Of a DNA stretch of 54,376 nucleotides, positions 16,430 through 24,493 are shown piece after piece. Position numbers and translations under genes: made by a program. The stretch is taken from positions 1-54,376 of the forward strand of contig NZ_SMJW01000018.1 of assembly GCF_004348335.1 (NCBI RefSeq). The letters run 5' to 3'. Origin of the DNA: Actinomadura bangladeshensis. Its GTDB lineage: Bacteria > Actinomycetota > Actinomycetes > Streptosporangiales > Streptosporangiaceae. Under the pieces are notes generated by a model that saw only the letters and a program-made list of their open reading frames with translations, ran no database searches and was not told where the DNA came from. How positions within the stretch are numbered: position 1 is the stretch's first letter; every line of letters starts with the position of its first letter.

Positions 16430-17989
16430 ATGCTGCTCCGCACCCGGGCCCGCGCCGAGCTGACCGCGCTGCGCGCCGCCGCCCGCGCCGGGATGATCGG
16501 CCCGATGCCGCCGCGGGCCCTCGCCGGGGCGGCGCGGGCGATGCGCGCCTACGGCCCGCTCGGCGCCGCCACGGCCCTGCCCGCGCACCGCTTCCCCGAC
16601 CGGACGGGCCTGGTCGACGATCGCGGCGCCCTCACGTTCGCCGAGCTCGACCGGCGCTGCAACGCCCTCGCCGGCGCGCTCCTCGAGCGCGGCATCGGGG
16701 TCGGGAGCACCGTGGGCATCCTGTGCCGCAACCACCGGGGCCTGCTGGAGGGCATGTCGGCGGCGGCGAAGACGGGCGCGTCCGTCCTGTTCCTCAACAC
16801 CGACTTCGCCGCGCCGCAGCTCCGCGACGCCGTCGGGCGCGAGGGCGTCACCGCGCTCCTGCACGACGACGAGTTCGCCCCCGTCGTGGGCGGCCTGGAC
16901 CTGCCGCGCTTCACCGAGTCGGACATGGACGGCCTCATCGGCGGCCGCGACGGCGCACCGCCGCCGGCCCCGTCCCGGCACGGCTCGATGGTGATCCTCA
17001 CCAGCGGCACGTCGGGACGGCCGAAGGGCGCGCCGCGCGCGCAGCCGAAGTCGCTCGCGCTGCCGGGCGGGATCCTGTCGAAGGTGCCCCTCCGCGGCGG
17101 CGAGGCGATGTTCGTCGGCCCGCCCCTGTTCCACGGCCTCGGCCTCACCATGGCCCTGCTGGCGCTCGGCCTCGGGTCGACGCTCGTGCTGCGCCGCCGC
17201 TTCGACGCCGCGGGCGTGCTGGACGACCTGGAGAAGCACCGCTGCACGTCGTTCATCGCCGTCCCGGTGATGCTGAGCCGCATCCTCGCCGTCCCCGGGA
17301 TGGAGACCCGCGACCTGTCCAGGCTCAACGTGGTCATGACCGGCGGGGCGCGGCTGGACGCCGGGCTCGGCGGCCGCGCCCTCGCCGCGTTCGGGCCGGT
17401 GCTCTACAACTTCTACGGCTCGACCGAGGCGTCCTGCATCACGATCGCCACCCCCGACGAGCTGGCCGCCGCGCCCGGCTGCGTCGGCCGCCCGCCCGCC
17501 GGCACGCGCGTCGCGGTCCTCGGCGACGACGACCGACCGGTCCCGCCGGGCGCCACCGGGCGGGTCTTCGCCGACACCCCGGCCCGGTTCGGCGGCTACA
17601 CCGGCGGCGGAGGCAGGGACGAGGCCGGCGGCATGATGGCCGTCGGCGACCTCGGCCACCTCGACGGCGGAGGCCGCCTCCACATCGACGGCCGCGCCGA
17701 CGACATGATCGTGTCCGGCGGCGAGAACGTCCACCCGGGCGAGGTCGAGGACCTCCTCGCCGCCCATCCCGGCATCGACGAGGCCGCCGTCACCGGCGTC
17801 CCCGACGAGGAGTTCGGGCAGCGCCTGCGCGCCTACGTCGTGGCGCGCGGCCTCACCGAGGACGACGTACGGGCGCACGTCGCGGCGAACCTCGCCCGGC
17901 ACAAGGTCCCCCGCGACGTGGTCTTCCTGGACGCCCTCCCCCGCAACCCCGCGGGCAAGGTCCTCAAGCGCGCCCTGCCCACCGGGTGA
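16430..17989 (+). CDS. AMP-binding acyl-CoA synthetase (fatty-acid ligase type)
   Basis: A 519-aa ANL-superfamily ligase that activates a carboxylic acid with ATP and joins it to CoA. Motifs in order: ILTSGTSGRPKGAPR (P-loop), YNFYGSTEA, GRADDMIVSGGENVHPGEVE (hinge and A8) and LPRNPAGKVLKRAL (catalytic Lys near the C-terminus). The first 60 residues resemble the lead-in of long-chain acyl-CoA ligases of mycobacteria and relatives. ATG 16430 is fixed by the promoter spacing (leaderless). An in-frame extension to 16394 would begin inside the promoter. Substrate chain length cannot be read. Confidence 0.9.
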   Translation: MLLRTRARAELTALRAAARAGMIGPMPPRALAGAARAMRAYGPLGAATALPAHRFPDRTGLVDDRGALTFAELDRRCNALAGALLERGIGVGSTVGILCRNHRGLLEGMSAAAKTGASVLFLNTDFAAPQLRDAVGREGVTALLHDDEFAPVVGGLDLPRFTESDMDGLIGGRDGAPPPAPSRHGSMVILTSGTSGRPKGAPRAQPKSLALPGGILSKVPLRGGEAMFVGPPLFHGLGLTMALLALGLGSTLVLRRRFDAAGVLDDLEKHRCTSFIAVPVMLSRILAVPGMETRDLSRLNVVMTGGARLDAGLGGRALAAFGPVLYNFYGSTEASCITIATPDELAAAPGCVGRPPAGTRVAVLGDDDRPVPPGATGRVFADTPARFGGYTGGGGRDEAGGMMAVGDLGHLDGGGRLHIDGRADDMIVSGGENVHPGEVEDLLAAHPGIDEAAVTGVPDEEFGQRLRAYVVARGLTEDDVRAHVAANLARHKVPRDVVFLDALPRNPAGKVLKRALPTG

Positions 17990-18111
17990 CCGGCAGGCGG
18001 ATGTCCCAGGCGCTCTGGCGGACCTCCAGACGGGCGGACCGCCGCAGGCGCCCGGACGGCGTCCACCCGGAACAGCACCGGGAGGGTAAGCCGGCTGAAA
18101 TACTCGTGACC

Positions 18112-19137
18112 ATGACTTATGCGGCGGACAGCGAACGGTACGAGCGGATCCCCTACCGGCGGTGCGGGCGCAGCGGCCTGCGGCTCCCGGCGATCTCGCT
18201 GGGGCTGTGGCACAACTTCGGCGACGACCGGCCCGTCGACGTCCAGCGGGCGATCCTGCGGCGCGCGTTCGACCTCGGCGTCACGCACTTCGACCTGGCC
18301 AACAACTACGGGCCGCCGTACGGGTCCGCGGAGACCAACTTCGGCCGGATCATGCGCGAGGACCTCGCGCCGTACCGCGACGAGCTGATCATCTCGACGA
18401 AGGCCGGCTACGACATGTGGCCGGGACCGTACGGTGAGTGGGGGTCGCGCAAGTACCTGCTCGCCAGCCTCGACCAGTCGCTCCGCCGGATGGGCCTCGA
18501 CTACGTCGACATCTTCTACAGCCACCGGTTCGACCCGGAGACGCCGCTGGAGGAGACGATGGGGGCGCTGGACCGGGCCGTCCGGTCCGGGAAGGCCCTG
18601 TACGCGGGGATCTCGTCGTACTCCCCCGAGCGGACGGCCGAGGCCGCGGCGATCCTGCGGGAGATGGGCACCCCGCTGCTGATCCACCAGCCGTCCTACT
18701 CGATGCTCAACCGCTGGATCGAGGGCGGGCTGCTCGACACGCTCGGCCGCGAGGGCGTCGGCTGCATCGCGTTCTCGCCGCTCGCGCAGGGGATGCTGAC
18801 CGACAAGTACCTCGACGGGATCCCGGAGGGGTCGCGGGCCAGCAAGGGCACCTCGTTCTCCTCCGGCCTGCTGACCGAGGAGAACCTGCGGCACGTCCGG
18901 ACGCTGAACGAGCTCGCCCGGGGGCGCGGGCAGTCCCTCGCGCAGATGGCGCTGGCCTGGGCGCTGCGGGACGGGCGGGTCACCTCCGCGCTGATCGGCG
19001 CGAGCAGCGTCCGGCAGCTGGAGGAGAACCTCGCGGCCCTGGACCGGCTCGACTTCACCGCCGACGAGCTGGCCGCGATCGACCGCAACGCCGTCGAGGC
19101 GGGCATCAACATCTGGGCGTCCTCCAGCGCGCACTGA
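18112..19137 (+). CDS. Aldo/keto reductase (YghZ / L-glyceraldehyde-3-phosphate reductase-like)
   Basis: A 341-aa TIM-barrel NADPH-dependent reductase. The catalytic tetrad is visible as the Asp and Tyr of HFDLANNYGPPYG, the Lys of IISTKAGYDMWPG and the His of YSHRFDPETPLEE. The loop YDMWPGPYGEWGSRKYL and FSPLAQGMLTDKYL are typical of the YghZ (AKR14) group, which reduces L-glyceraldehyde-3-phosphate and methylglyoxal. The C-terminal IGASSVRQLEEN binds the cofactor. The start ATG follows a purine-poor leader, so translation may be weak or leaderless. A PEBP protein follows after 42 bp and may be co-transcribed. Confidence 0.92.
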   Translation: MTYAADSERYERIPYRRCGRSGLRLPAISLGLWHNFGDDRPVDVQRAILRRAFDLGVTHFDLANNYGPPYGSAETNFGRIMREDLAPYRDELIISTKAGYDMWPGPYGEWGSRKYLLASLDQSLRRMGLDYVDIFYSHRFDPETPLEETMGALDRAVRSGKALYAGISSYSPERTAEAAAILREMGTPLLIHQPSYSMLNRWIEGGLLDTLGREGVGCIAFSPLAQGMLTDKYLDGIPEGSRASKGTSFSSGLLTEENLRHVRTLNELARGRGQSLAQMALAWALRDGRVTSALIGASSVRQLEENLAALDRLDFTADELAAIDRNAVEAGINIWASSSAH

Positions 19138-19179
19138 TCACGTCTGCATCGACGGGCCGCGACCGGGCACGAGCAGCCC

Positions 19180-19632
19180 ATGGAAGAGATGATGCTGCGG
19201 AGCGCCGCGTTCAACGACCACACGCTGATCCCCTCGGAGTACTCGCACGACAGCGGGGACGTCTCACCCCCGCTGGAGTGGTCGCCGGCCCCCGAGGAGG
19301 TGGTCGAGCTCGCGCTCGCCTGCGAGGACCCGGACGCGCCGACGGGCACGTTCGCGCACTGGCTGCTCGCCGGGATCGACCCGGCGACCACCGGCCTGGA
19401 CGCCGGGGAGCGGCCCACCGGCGCGGTCGCCGGCCGCAACGACTTCGGCAGCGAGGGGTACGGCGGGCCGAAGCCGCCGGCCGGCGACGACCCGCACCGG
19501 TACTTCTTCCGGCTCTACGGGCTGTCGGAACCGTCCGGGCTGCGGGACGGCTTCACCGCGGAGGACCTGCGGGACGCCCTCCAGGAGCGGATCGCGGCGT
19601 CCGGGACCCTCGTCGGCACGTTCGTGAGGTGA
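19180..19632 (+). CDS. YbhB/YbcL-type PEBP-family protein
   Basis: A 150-aa cytosolic phosphatidylethanolamine-binding-protein homologue. The ligand-pocket motifs are LACEDPDAPTGTFAHWLL and GPKPPAGDDPHRYFFRLYGL, with SPPLEWSPAP before them; all are diagnostic of bacterial YbhB/YbcL proteins. Function in bacteria is not settled; the family is often annotated as kinase-inhibitor-like. Size matches the family. It follows the aldo/keto reductase and precedes a small membrane protein by 4 bp. Confidence 0.9.
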   Translation: MEEMMLRSAAFNDHTLIPSEYSHDSGDVSPPLEWSPAPEEVVELALACEDPDAPTGTFAHWLLAGIDPATTGLDAGERPTGAVAGRNDFGSEGYGGPKPPAGDDPHRYFFRLYGLSEPSGLRDGFTAEDLRDALQERIAASGTLVGTFVR

Positions 19633-19636
19633 TCGC

Positions 19637-19996
19637 GTGGGCTCCCCGGAGCGGCGCGACCCCGACCCGCGCGATTCCGACCCGCGGGACGGCGACCGGC
19701 GCGACCCCGAAGGCCGGAGCCCCGAGCCGTACGGCCCGGAGTTCCACGGCCCGGGCTCGCGCGGGCCCTACCCGCACGAGCAGCCGCGCGGCAGCGAGCC
19801 GCTGAACGCCCGCAGCCCGCTCGGCCTGCGGGCGGTGCTGTCGGGGATCGCGCTGGTCATCGCCGTCGCCGCCGCGATCGTGTTCGCCCTCGGCGCGCAG
19901 GGGGACGGGTCGTGGGCGGCGGCCGGCATCTGCGCGGCCGTCGCCGTCATCGCCGCGGTCGACCTCGTCGTGATCGCGCGGCGCGCCCGCTCCTGA
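19637..19996 (+). CDS. Small membrane protein with Asp/Arg-rich N-terminus (DUF6343-like)
   Basis: A 119-aa protein starting at GTG. Residues 1-55 are hydrophilic with DPR/DSDPR-type repeats and GP-rich segments, probably disordered. Two hydrophobic helices follow (about 64-84 and 93-112) separated by a short loop, ending in RRARS. The stretch SEPLNARSPLGLRAVLSGIA resembles small actinobacterial membrane proteins annotated DUF6343; that match is from memory. GAGGTGATC overlapping the PEBP stop acts as ribosome site, implying coupling. Function unknown. Confidence 0.65.
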   Translation: MGSPERRDPDPRDSDPRDGDRRDPEGRSPEPYGPEFHGPGSRGPYPHEQPRGSEPLNARSPLGLRAVLSGIALVIAVAAAIVFALGAQGDGSWAAAGICAAVAVIAAVDLVVIARRARS

Positions 19997-20013
19997 CCCG
20001 CGCTCCCGGAGCG

Positions 20014-20039
20014 CCCGGCGGTCAGTACCGGCGGTCAGT
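20014..20039. repeat. 13-bp tandem duplication spanning the XRE stop codon
   Basis: CCGGCGGTCAGTA followed directly by CCGGCGGTCAGTG. The second copy contains the reverse-strand stop (TCA at 20035); the first repeats it 13 bp downstream, in another frame. It sits at a convergent junction. Confidence 0.85.
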
Positions 20040-20949
20040 GCCGGTGATCGAGGGCGGCCTGCTCCGGATGCGCCAGCAGCCAGGCGATCCGCTCGCGGCT
20101 CTCCTCGTCGGTGGGCGTGTAGGTGACCAGCCGGGCGCCCGGCGTGCCGGTGACGTCCAGGTGCATGGTCCGGGTGCGGATCTCCCCGGCGCCGGGATGC
20201 CGGAAGACCTTGATGCTCGATCCCGCCACCGCGACGTCGTGCGAGGCCCACAGCCGCGCGAACTCCGGGCTCACCTCCTGCAGCCGCCGGACGAGGTCCT
20301 TCCAGCCCGGCTCGTCCAGATGCCGGCTGTAGCGGTGCCGGAACGCCGCGACGAGGTTCGGCGCGGCGTCGGCGAGGTTCGCGACCGGGTTGCAGCACGG
20401 CGGCAGCGTGAACGCCATCCACATCGAGTTCCGCTCGCACGGCCGCGCGGTCTCGACCACCGGGAAGATCGCCGCGTAGGCGGCGTTCCAGGCGAGGACG
20501 TCGCACCGGCCGTTGCCGACGGACGCGGGCAGGGGCACGAGCGCGTCGAGGACCGTCTGGACGTCCTCGGGCAGGCTGCCGACCTCCTCCTCCACCGCGC
20601 CGTCGGGGACGTCGGCGAGCCGGTACAGGTGCTCGCGCTCGGCGCCGTCCAGCCGCAGGGTGCGCGCCACCGCGTCCAGCACCTGGCTGCTGGCGTTGAT
20701 CGGGCGGCCCTGCTCCAGCCACGTGTACCAGGTCACGCCGACCCCGGCGAGCTGGGCGACCTCCTCGCGGCGCAGCCCCGGCGTCCGGCGCCGCAGGCCC
20801 GGCGCCATCCCCACGTCGTCGGGCGTGATGCGTTCGCGCCGGCTGCGCAGGAACGCCGCCAGCTCGGTGCGGCGGCGCGGCCCCGCGCCGCCGCGGGCTC
20901 CGCCGGCCCCGGACGGGGCCCGGCCGCCGATGGTCCGCGTACTGCTCAT
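20035..20949 (-). CDS. XRE-family regulator with MmyB-like ligand-binding domain
   Basis: A 304-aa regulator. The helix-turn-helix lies at about residues 45-90 (GLRREEVAQLAGVGVTWYTWLEQGR). The rest is the MmyB-like domain (LRLDGAEREHLYRLA, VLAWNAAYAAIFP, then FRHRYSRHLDEPGWKDLVRRLQEVSPEFARLW), thought to bind a fatty acid-like ligand. ATG 20949 has a GGGGG site at better spacing than the upstream GTG 20955. Such regulators usually sit divergent to one target gene, here an MFS exporter, with a perfect inverted repeat between them. It probably controls that exporter. Confidence 0.9.
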   Translation of the reverse strand: MSSTRTIGGRAPSGAGGARGGAGPRRRTELAAFLRSRRERITPDDVGMAPGLRRRTPGLRREEVAQLAGVGVTWYTWLEQGRPINASSQVLDAVARTLRLDGAEREHLYRLADVPDGAVEEEVGSLPEDVQTVLDALVPLPASVGNGRCDVLAWNAAYAAIFPVVETARPCERNSMWMAFTLPPCCNPVANLADAAPNLVAAFRHRYSRHLDEPGWKDLVRRLQEVSPEFARLWASHDVAVAGSSIKVFRHPGAGEIRTRTMHLDVTGTPGARLVTYTPTDEESRERIAWLLAHPEQAALDHRH

Positions 20950-21001
20950 CGTCACGTCCCCCAGACTGCCTCCGGCCGGCGGCGGCTTCCAGGTGCTGTC
21001 A

Positions 21002-21034
21002 GTACCCGTATCGGCAGGCTCTCGTTACGGGTAC
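21002..21034. promoter_or_regulatory. Perfect 9-bp inverted repeat between XRE regulator and MFS gene
   Basis: GTACCCGTA (21002-21010) and TACGGGTAC (21026-21034) are exact reverse complements separated by 15 bp, so the arm centres are 24 bp apart. The site lies in the 109-bp divergent intergenic region, 25 bp before the MFS start. It is the best candidate operator for the MmyB-type regulator. Confidence 0.6.
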
Positions 21035-21058
21035 CGGCACCGCCGCACGCTTGGACAC

Positions 21059-22504
21059 ATGACACAGACAACCGATCTGCGCGGGATTGTTCCCGAACGG
21101 GGGTCGCCGGACCGGTCCGGCGGGCTGCTGCTCACCGTGCTGCTGCTCGGCCAGTTCATGGGCATCCTCGACGCGAGCATCGTCAACGTCGCGCTGCCGA
21201 CGATGCGGGCGGACCTGCACGCCTCCGGCGCCGGGCTGCAGCTCGTCGTGGCCGGGTACATCATCTCCTACGCCGTCCTGCTGATCACCGGGGCGCGGCT
21301 CGGCGCCCTCGCGGGCCACCGCCGCGTGTTCCACCTCGGCCTCGCCGTGTTCACGGTGATGTCGCTGGCGTGCGGGCTGGCGCCGACCACCGGCGCACTG
21401 ATCGCCTTCCGCTTCCTGCAGGGCGCCGGTGCCGCGCTGCTCGGCCCGCAGGTCATCTCCCTGATCCAGCGGAACTTCACCGGCGCGGCGCGGGCGCGGG
21501 CACTGAGCCTGTCCTCGGCCGCGATCGCGGGCGGCATCGTGGTCGGGCAGGCCGCCGGGGGCGTGCTGGTCAGCGCCGGCCTGTTCGGCACCGGCTGGCG
21601 GACGGTCTTCCTGGTCAACGTCCCGATCGGGATCGCGCTGCTGCTCGCCGGGCCGCGCGTCCTGCCCCGCGAGGAGAACGTGCCCGGCCTCCGGAACCTC
21701 CGCGCGCAACTGGACCTGCCGGGGCTGCTGACCCTGTCCGCCGCGGTGCTGCTCTTCGTCGTCCCGCTGGTCATGGGGCACGAGCTGGGCTGGCCGGCGT
21801 GGGGCTGGGTCTCGCTCGCCGCGAGCGCCGCGTTCCTGGCCGCGTTCGTCGCGGTGGAGCGCCGCGAAGGCGCCGCGGGCGGCCGGCCGCTGATCTCCCC
21901 GCGGGTGCTGCGCGCCCCGCGGCTCGTACCGGCCTGCGTCGCGCTCATGTTCGGGCCGGGCAGCTGGGCGGCGTTCCTGTTCACCACCACCCTGCACCTG
22001 CAGGGCGACCTGCGGATGTCGCCGCTGGAGTCGGGCATCGCGTTCGTGCCGTGCGTGGCGGCGTTCGCGGCCGTCGGGCTGACCTGGCAGCGGCTGCCCG
22101 CCCGCCTGCACCGGCCGGCGATCCCGGCCGGGTTCGCGATCGCGGCCGCCGGCTACCTGTGCGTCGGCCCACTGGCCGGCGGCGGCGCCGCCTACGAGGC
22201 GCTGACCGCGGTCATCGGGTTCGGGCTCGGCGTGATGCCGATCATCATGACGACCGCGCTACAGCACGTCCCCGCCGAGGACGCCGCCGACGCGAGCGGG
22301 CTGATGCTGACGCTGATGCAGCTGGCGCAGGTGATCGGCATCGCGACCGCCGGCACCCTGTTCCTCGGCCTGGCCGAGTCGAGCGGCTCCACCCGGCACG
22401 CCGAGTACGGCACCGGCTGGGCGCTCGCCGCCTCGACCCTCGTCGGGGCCCTGTGCGCGCTGCACGTCGCCCGCGACCGGGCGCGGGGGCTGACCGCTCA
22501 GTAG
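21059..22504 (+). CDS. MFS drug-efflux transporter, DHA2 (EmrB/QacA) family
   Basis: A 481-aa inner-membrane exporter driven by protons. It begins with LLLGQFMGILDASIVNVALPTM, the typical first helix and motif D1 of DHA2 transporters (LDxTIVNVALP). Motif A appears as GARLGALAGHRRVF and motif C-like glycines occur in GGIVVGQAAGGVLV. About 14 hydrophobic segments are visible. ATG 21059 is the first start after the operator-like repeat. Its stop overlaps the convergent glycosyltransferase gene by 7 bp. Drug or metabolite export is inferred from family; a role exporting the product of the neighbouring glycan cluster is possible but unproven. Confidence 0.9.
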   Translation: MTQTTDLRGIVPERGSPDRSGGLLLTVLLLGQFMGILDASIVNVALPTMRADLHASGAGLQLVVAGYIISYAVLLITGARLGALAGHRRVFHLGLAVFTVMSLACGLAPTTGALIAFRFLQGAGAALLGPQVISLIQRNFTGAARARALSLSSAAIAGGIVVGQAAGGVLVSAGLFGTGWRTVFLVNVPIGIALLLAGPRVLPREENVPGLRNLRAQLDLPGLLTLSAAVLLFVVPLVMGHELGWPAWGWVSLAASAAFLAAFVAVERREGAAGGRPLISPRVLRAPRLVPACVALMFGPGSWAAFLFTTTLHLQGDLRMSPLESGIAFVPCVAAFAAVGLTWQRLPARLHRPAIPAGFAIAAAGYLCVGPLAGGGAAYEALTAVIGFGLGVMPIIMTTALQHVPAEDAADASGLMLTLMQLAQVIGIATAGTLFLGLAESSGSTRHAEYGTGWALAASTLVGALCALHVARDRARGLTAQ

Positions 22505-23373
22505 CCGGCGAGGCGCGCCCGGGCCGCCTCGACCGCCGGCGGCACGGGGCGGCGGGCGCGGGCGACCGAGGGCAGCGCACGGCACGCCGCGGCGAGGCCC
22601 GCGCGGCCGTCCCGGCTGGCCAGCGCGGACGCGGCGGCGCGGGCGACCTCCGGCAGCGGGCGCCGCAGCCACGCGGTCAGCAGCCGGTTGCGGACCTCCC
22701 GGCGGCGCCGCCGGGCCGGGTCGCGGCCCGCCGCGGACGGGTGGTGGTGGACGACGAGCTCCGGCACGTAGGCCAGGCCCCACCCGGCGGAGGCGAGGTC
22801 GAGGGCGAGCAGCTCCTCCTCGCCCGCGAAGTGCAGGACGTCGGAGAAGCCGCCGGCGGCGAGGAAGGCGTCCCGGCGCACGATGGCCGAGCAGGCGAGG
22901 AAGCCGAGGACGGCCGGTCCGGGGAGTCCCTCGGGCCGGCCCAGCGGCGACTCGGCCATCTGCGCGGACACCGGTTCCAGCCGCTCCTCCTCCCCCACGA
23001 GGACGCGGGCGGCCAGCAGGGCCGCGCGCGGGTGCGCGTCGAGGATCCGCACGGCCCGCTCCAGCGAGCCGGGCGCCCACCAGGAGTCGTCGTCGGCGAA
23101 CGCGACGTAGCGGGTGCCGGCCCGCTGGGCGCCGGCGTTGCGGGCTGCGGCGCCCCGGTTGCGGGGCAGCCGCAGGACGGTGGCGCCGGCCGCCTCGGCG
23201 ACGGCGGCGGTGCCGTCGGAGGAGGCGTTGTCGGCCACGATGACCGGGGCCGTATGGCGGCGGAGGCTGCGGGCCAGCTCGTCCGCGCGGTCGCGGGTCG
23301 CCACCACGATCGTGACGCCGGGCGTCCCCTCGGGCGTCGCGTCCGGCGTCGCATCGGGCGGCACGTCGGTCAT
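22498..23373 (-). CDS. GT2-family glycosyltransferase A
   Basis: A 291-aa inverting GT-A glycosyltransferase. It opens with TIVVATRDRADELARSLR, then VIVADNASSDGTAAVAEAAG, RNRGAAARNAG and the metal-binding FADDDSWW motif. HFAGEEELLALDLASAGWGL is the acceptor-side ED-like motif, followed by PELVVHHHPS. There is no transmembrane anchor. It shares its architecture with the next gene upstream (gene B), which suggests a tandem duplication. It ends overlapping the MFS stop. Confidence 0.88.
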   Translation of the reverse strand: MTDVPPDATPDATPEGTPGVTIVVATRDRADELARSLRRHTAPVIVADNASSDGTAAVAEAAGATVLRLPRNRGAAARNAGAQRAGTRYVAFADDDSWWAPGSLERAVRILDAHPRAALLAARVLVGEEERLEPVSAQMAESPLGRPEGLPGPAVLGFLACSAIVRRDAFLAAGGFSDVLHFAGEEELLALDLASAGWGLAYVPELVVHHHPSAAGRDPARRRRREVRNRLLTAWLRRPLPEVARAAASALASRDGRAGLAAACRALPSVARARRPVPPAVEAARARLAGY

Positions 23374-23381
23374 GGTCCCCT

Positions 23382-24269
23382 TCAGCTCACGTAGCGGCGG
23401 GCCCTGGACTCCCGCTGGGCCGTCTCCAGGGTGCGCAGCCGGTACTCGACGTCCGGCGGCAGCGTGCGGCGCTCGCGCGCCACCCAGCCGAGCCCGGCAG
23501 CGGCCTCGGCGAGCGCACCGGCGGTGACGCGGTCGCGCGGCAGGGTGCGCAGCAGCCGGGCGGTACGGCGGACCGCGACCGGCAGCGGGCGGCGCAGCCA
23601 GGTGAACCAGAGCGTGTTGCGGATGCCGTGGCGGCGCCGCAGGTGCGGCTCGCGCAGCCGGGACGGCTCGTGGTGGACGACGACGTCCTCGGCGTAGCAG
23701 AGCTGCCAGCCGAGCGCCATGAGGTCGGCGCCGAGCAGCTCCTCCTCGCCGCCGAGCCACAGCCGCGAGGAGAAGCCGCCCGCCTCGCGGAACGCCTCCG
23801 TCCGCAGCATGGACGCGCCGGCCAGGAACGAGCCGAGCGCGGGGCCCGGCAGCCACGGCGGCCCGGGGACGGGCGAGTCCCGCAGCTCGGGCGTGATCGG
23901 GTCCTCGCGCCCGCCGGGCTCGACCAGGATCCGCCCGGTGACGACCGCGAGCCGCGGGTGCGCGTCGAGGAGGTCGGCGGCGCGCGACGGCGCGTCCGGG
24001 TCCCACCAGGTGTCGTCGTCGCAGAACGCGACGTAGGGGGTGCGGACGTGGTCGACGGCGAGGTTGCGGCCGACGGCGCCGAGGTTGCCCGGCGACCGGA
24101 TCAGCGCGACCTCCGGGTGCTCCGCCGCGACGGCGTCGGCGGTGCCGTCGCGGGAGGCGTTGTCCACCACGATGACCGGGGCGTCCTCGGTCAGTTCCCG
24201 CATGCGCGCGAGGGCGGCGAGCAGCGACTGCCGCCGGTCCCGGGTGATGACGACGACGGTGAAGCGCAT
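23382..24269 (-). CDS. GT2-family glycosyltransferase B
   Basis: A 295-aa GT-A enzyme with FTVVVITRDRRQSLLAALA, VIVVDNASRDGTADAV, RSPGNLGAVGRNLA and the FCDDDTWWDPDAPSRA metal site, then LGGEEELLGADLMALGWQL and DVVVHHEPS. The ATG at 24269 matches the usual N-terminus; an in-frame GTG at 24338 would add 23 unrelated residues. It is 8 bp upstream of gene A, so the pair forms one transcript divergent from the heptose operon. Both presumably add sugars to the same glycan; donor and acceptor are unknown. Confidence 0.87.
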   Translation of the reverse strand: MRFTVVVITRDRRQSLLAALARMRELTEDAPVIVVDNASRDGTADAVAAEHPEVALIRSPGNLGAVGRNLAVDHVRTPYVAFCDDDTWWDPDAPSRAADLLDAHPRLAVVTGRILVEPGGREDPITPELRDSPVPGPPWLPGPALGSFLAGASMLRTEAFREAGGFSSRLWLGGEEELLGADLMALGWQLCYAEDVVVHHEPSRLREPHLRRRHGIRNTLWFTWLRRPLPVAVRRTARLLRTLPRDRVTAGALAEAAAGLGWVARERRTLPPDVEYRLRTLETAQRESRARRYVS

Positions 24270-24374
24270 GAAACCGCCAGTACCCGGCTTCCCGCCCTCT
24301 ATGTGCACGGAGAACCCACCGCCTGCCACGTCGCTCACCAGCGACTTTCCGGACTTGAGCGTTTAGGTCCCCCG

Positions 24375-24402
24375 TTACCGGCAATGCCAAATCACCTATA
24401 GG
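24375..24402 (+). promoter_or_regulatory. Possible promoter of the heptose operon
   Basis: TTACCG (24375-24380) and TATAGG (24397-24402) are 16 bp apart in a less GC-rich part of the 224-bp divergent region. The -10 lies in the palindrome CCTATAGG. The match is modest; a minus-strand promoter for the GT2 pair must also lie here but is not clear. Confidence 0.3.
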
Positions 24403-24431
24403 GAATTCGCTCCCGGCGGGGACCGCCAAGA

Positions 24432-24458
24432 GCCGATGTCTAAGACGACGTCATCGGC
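24432..24458. promoter_or_regulatory. 7-bp inverted repeat in the heptose-operon leader
   Basis: GCCGATG (24432-24438) and CATCGGC (24452-24458) are exact reverse complements with a 13-bp spacer, arm centres 20 bp apart. It lies 36 bp before the carbamoyltransferase start. It could be an operator or an RNA hairpin; no regulator gene is linked to it. Confidence 0.35.
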
Positions 24459-24493
24459 ACGCCACAGAAAGCTGCGCCGAAACGGGGCTTTGT

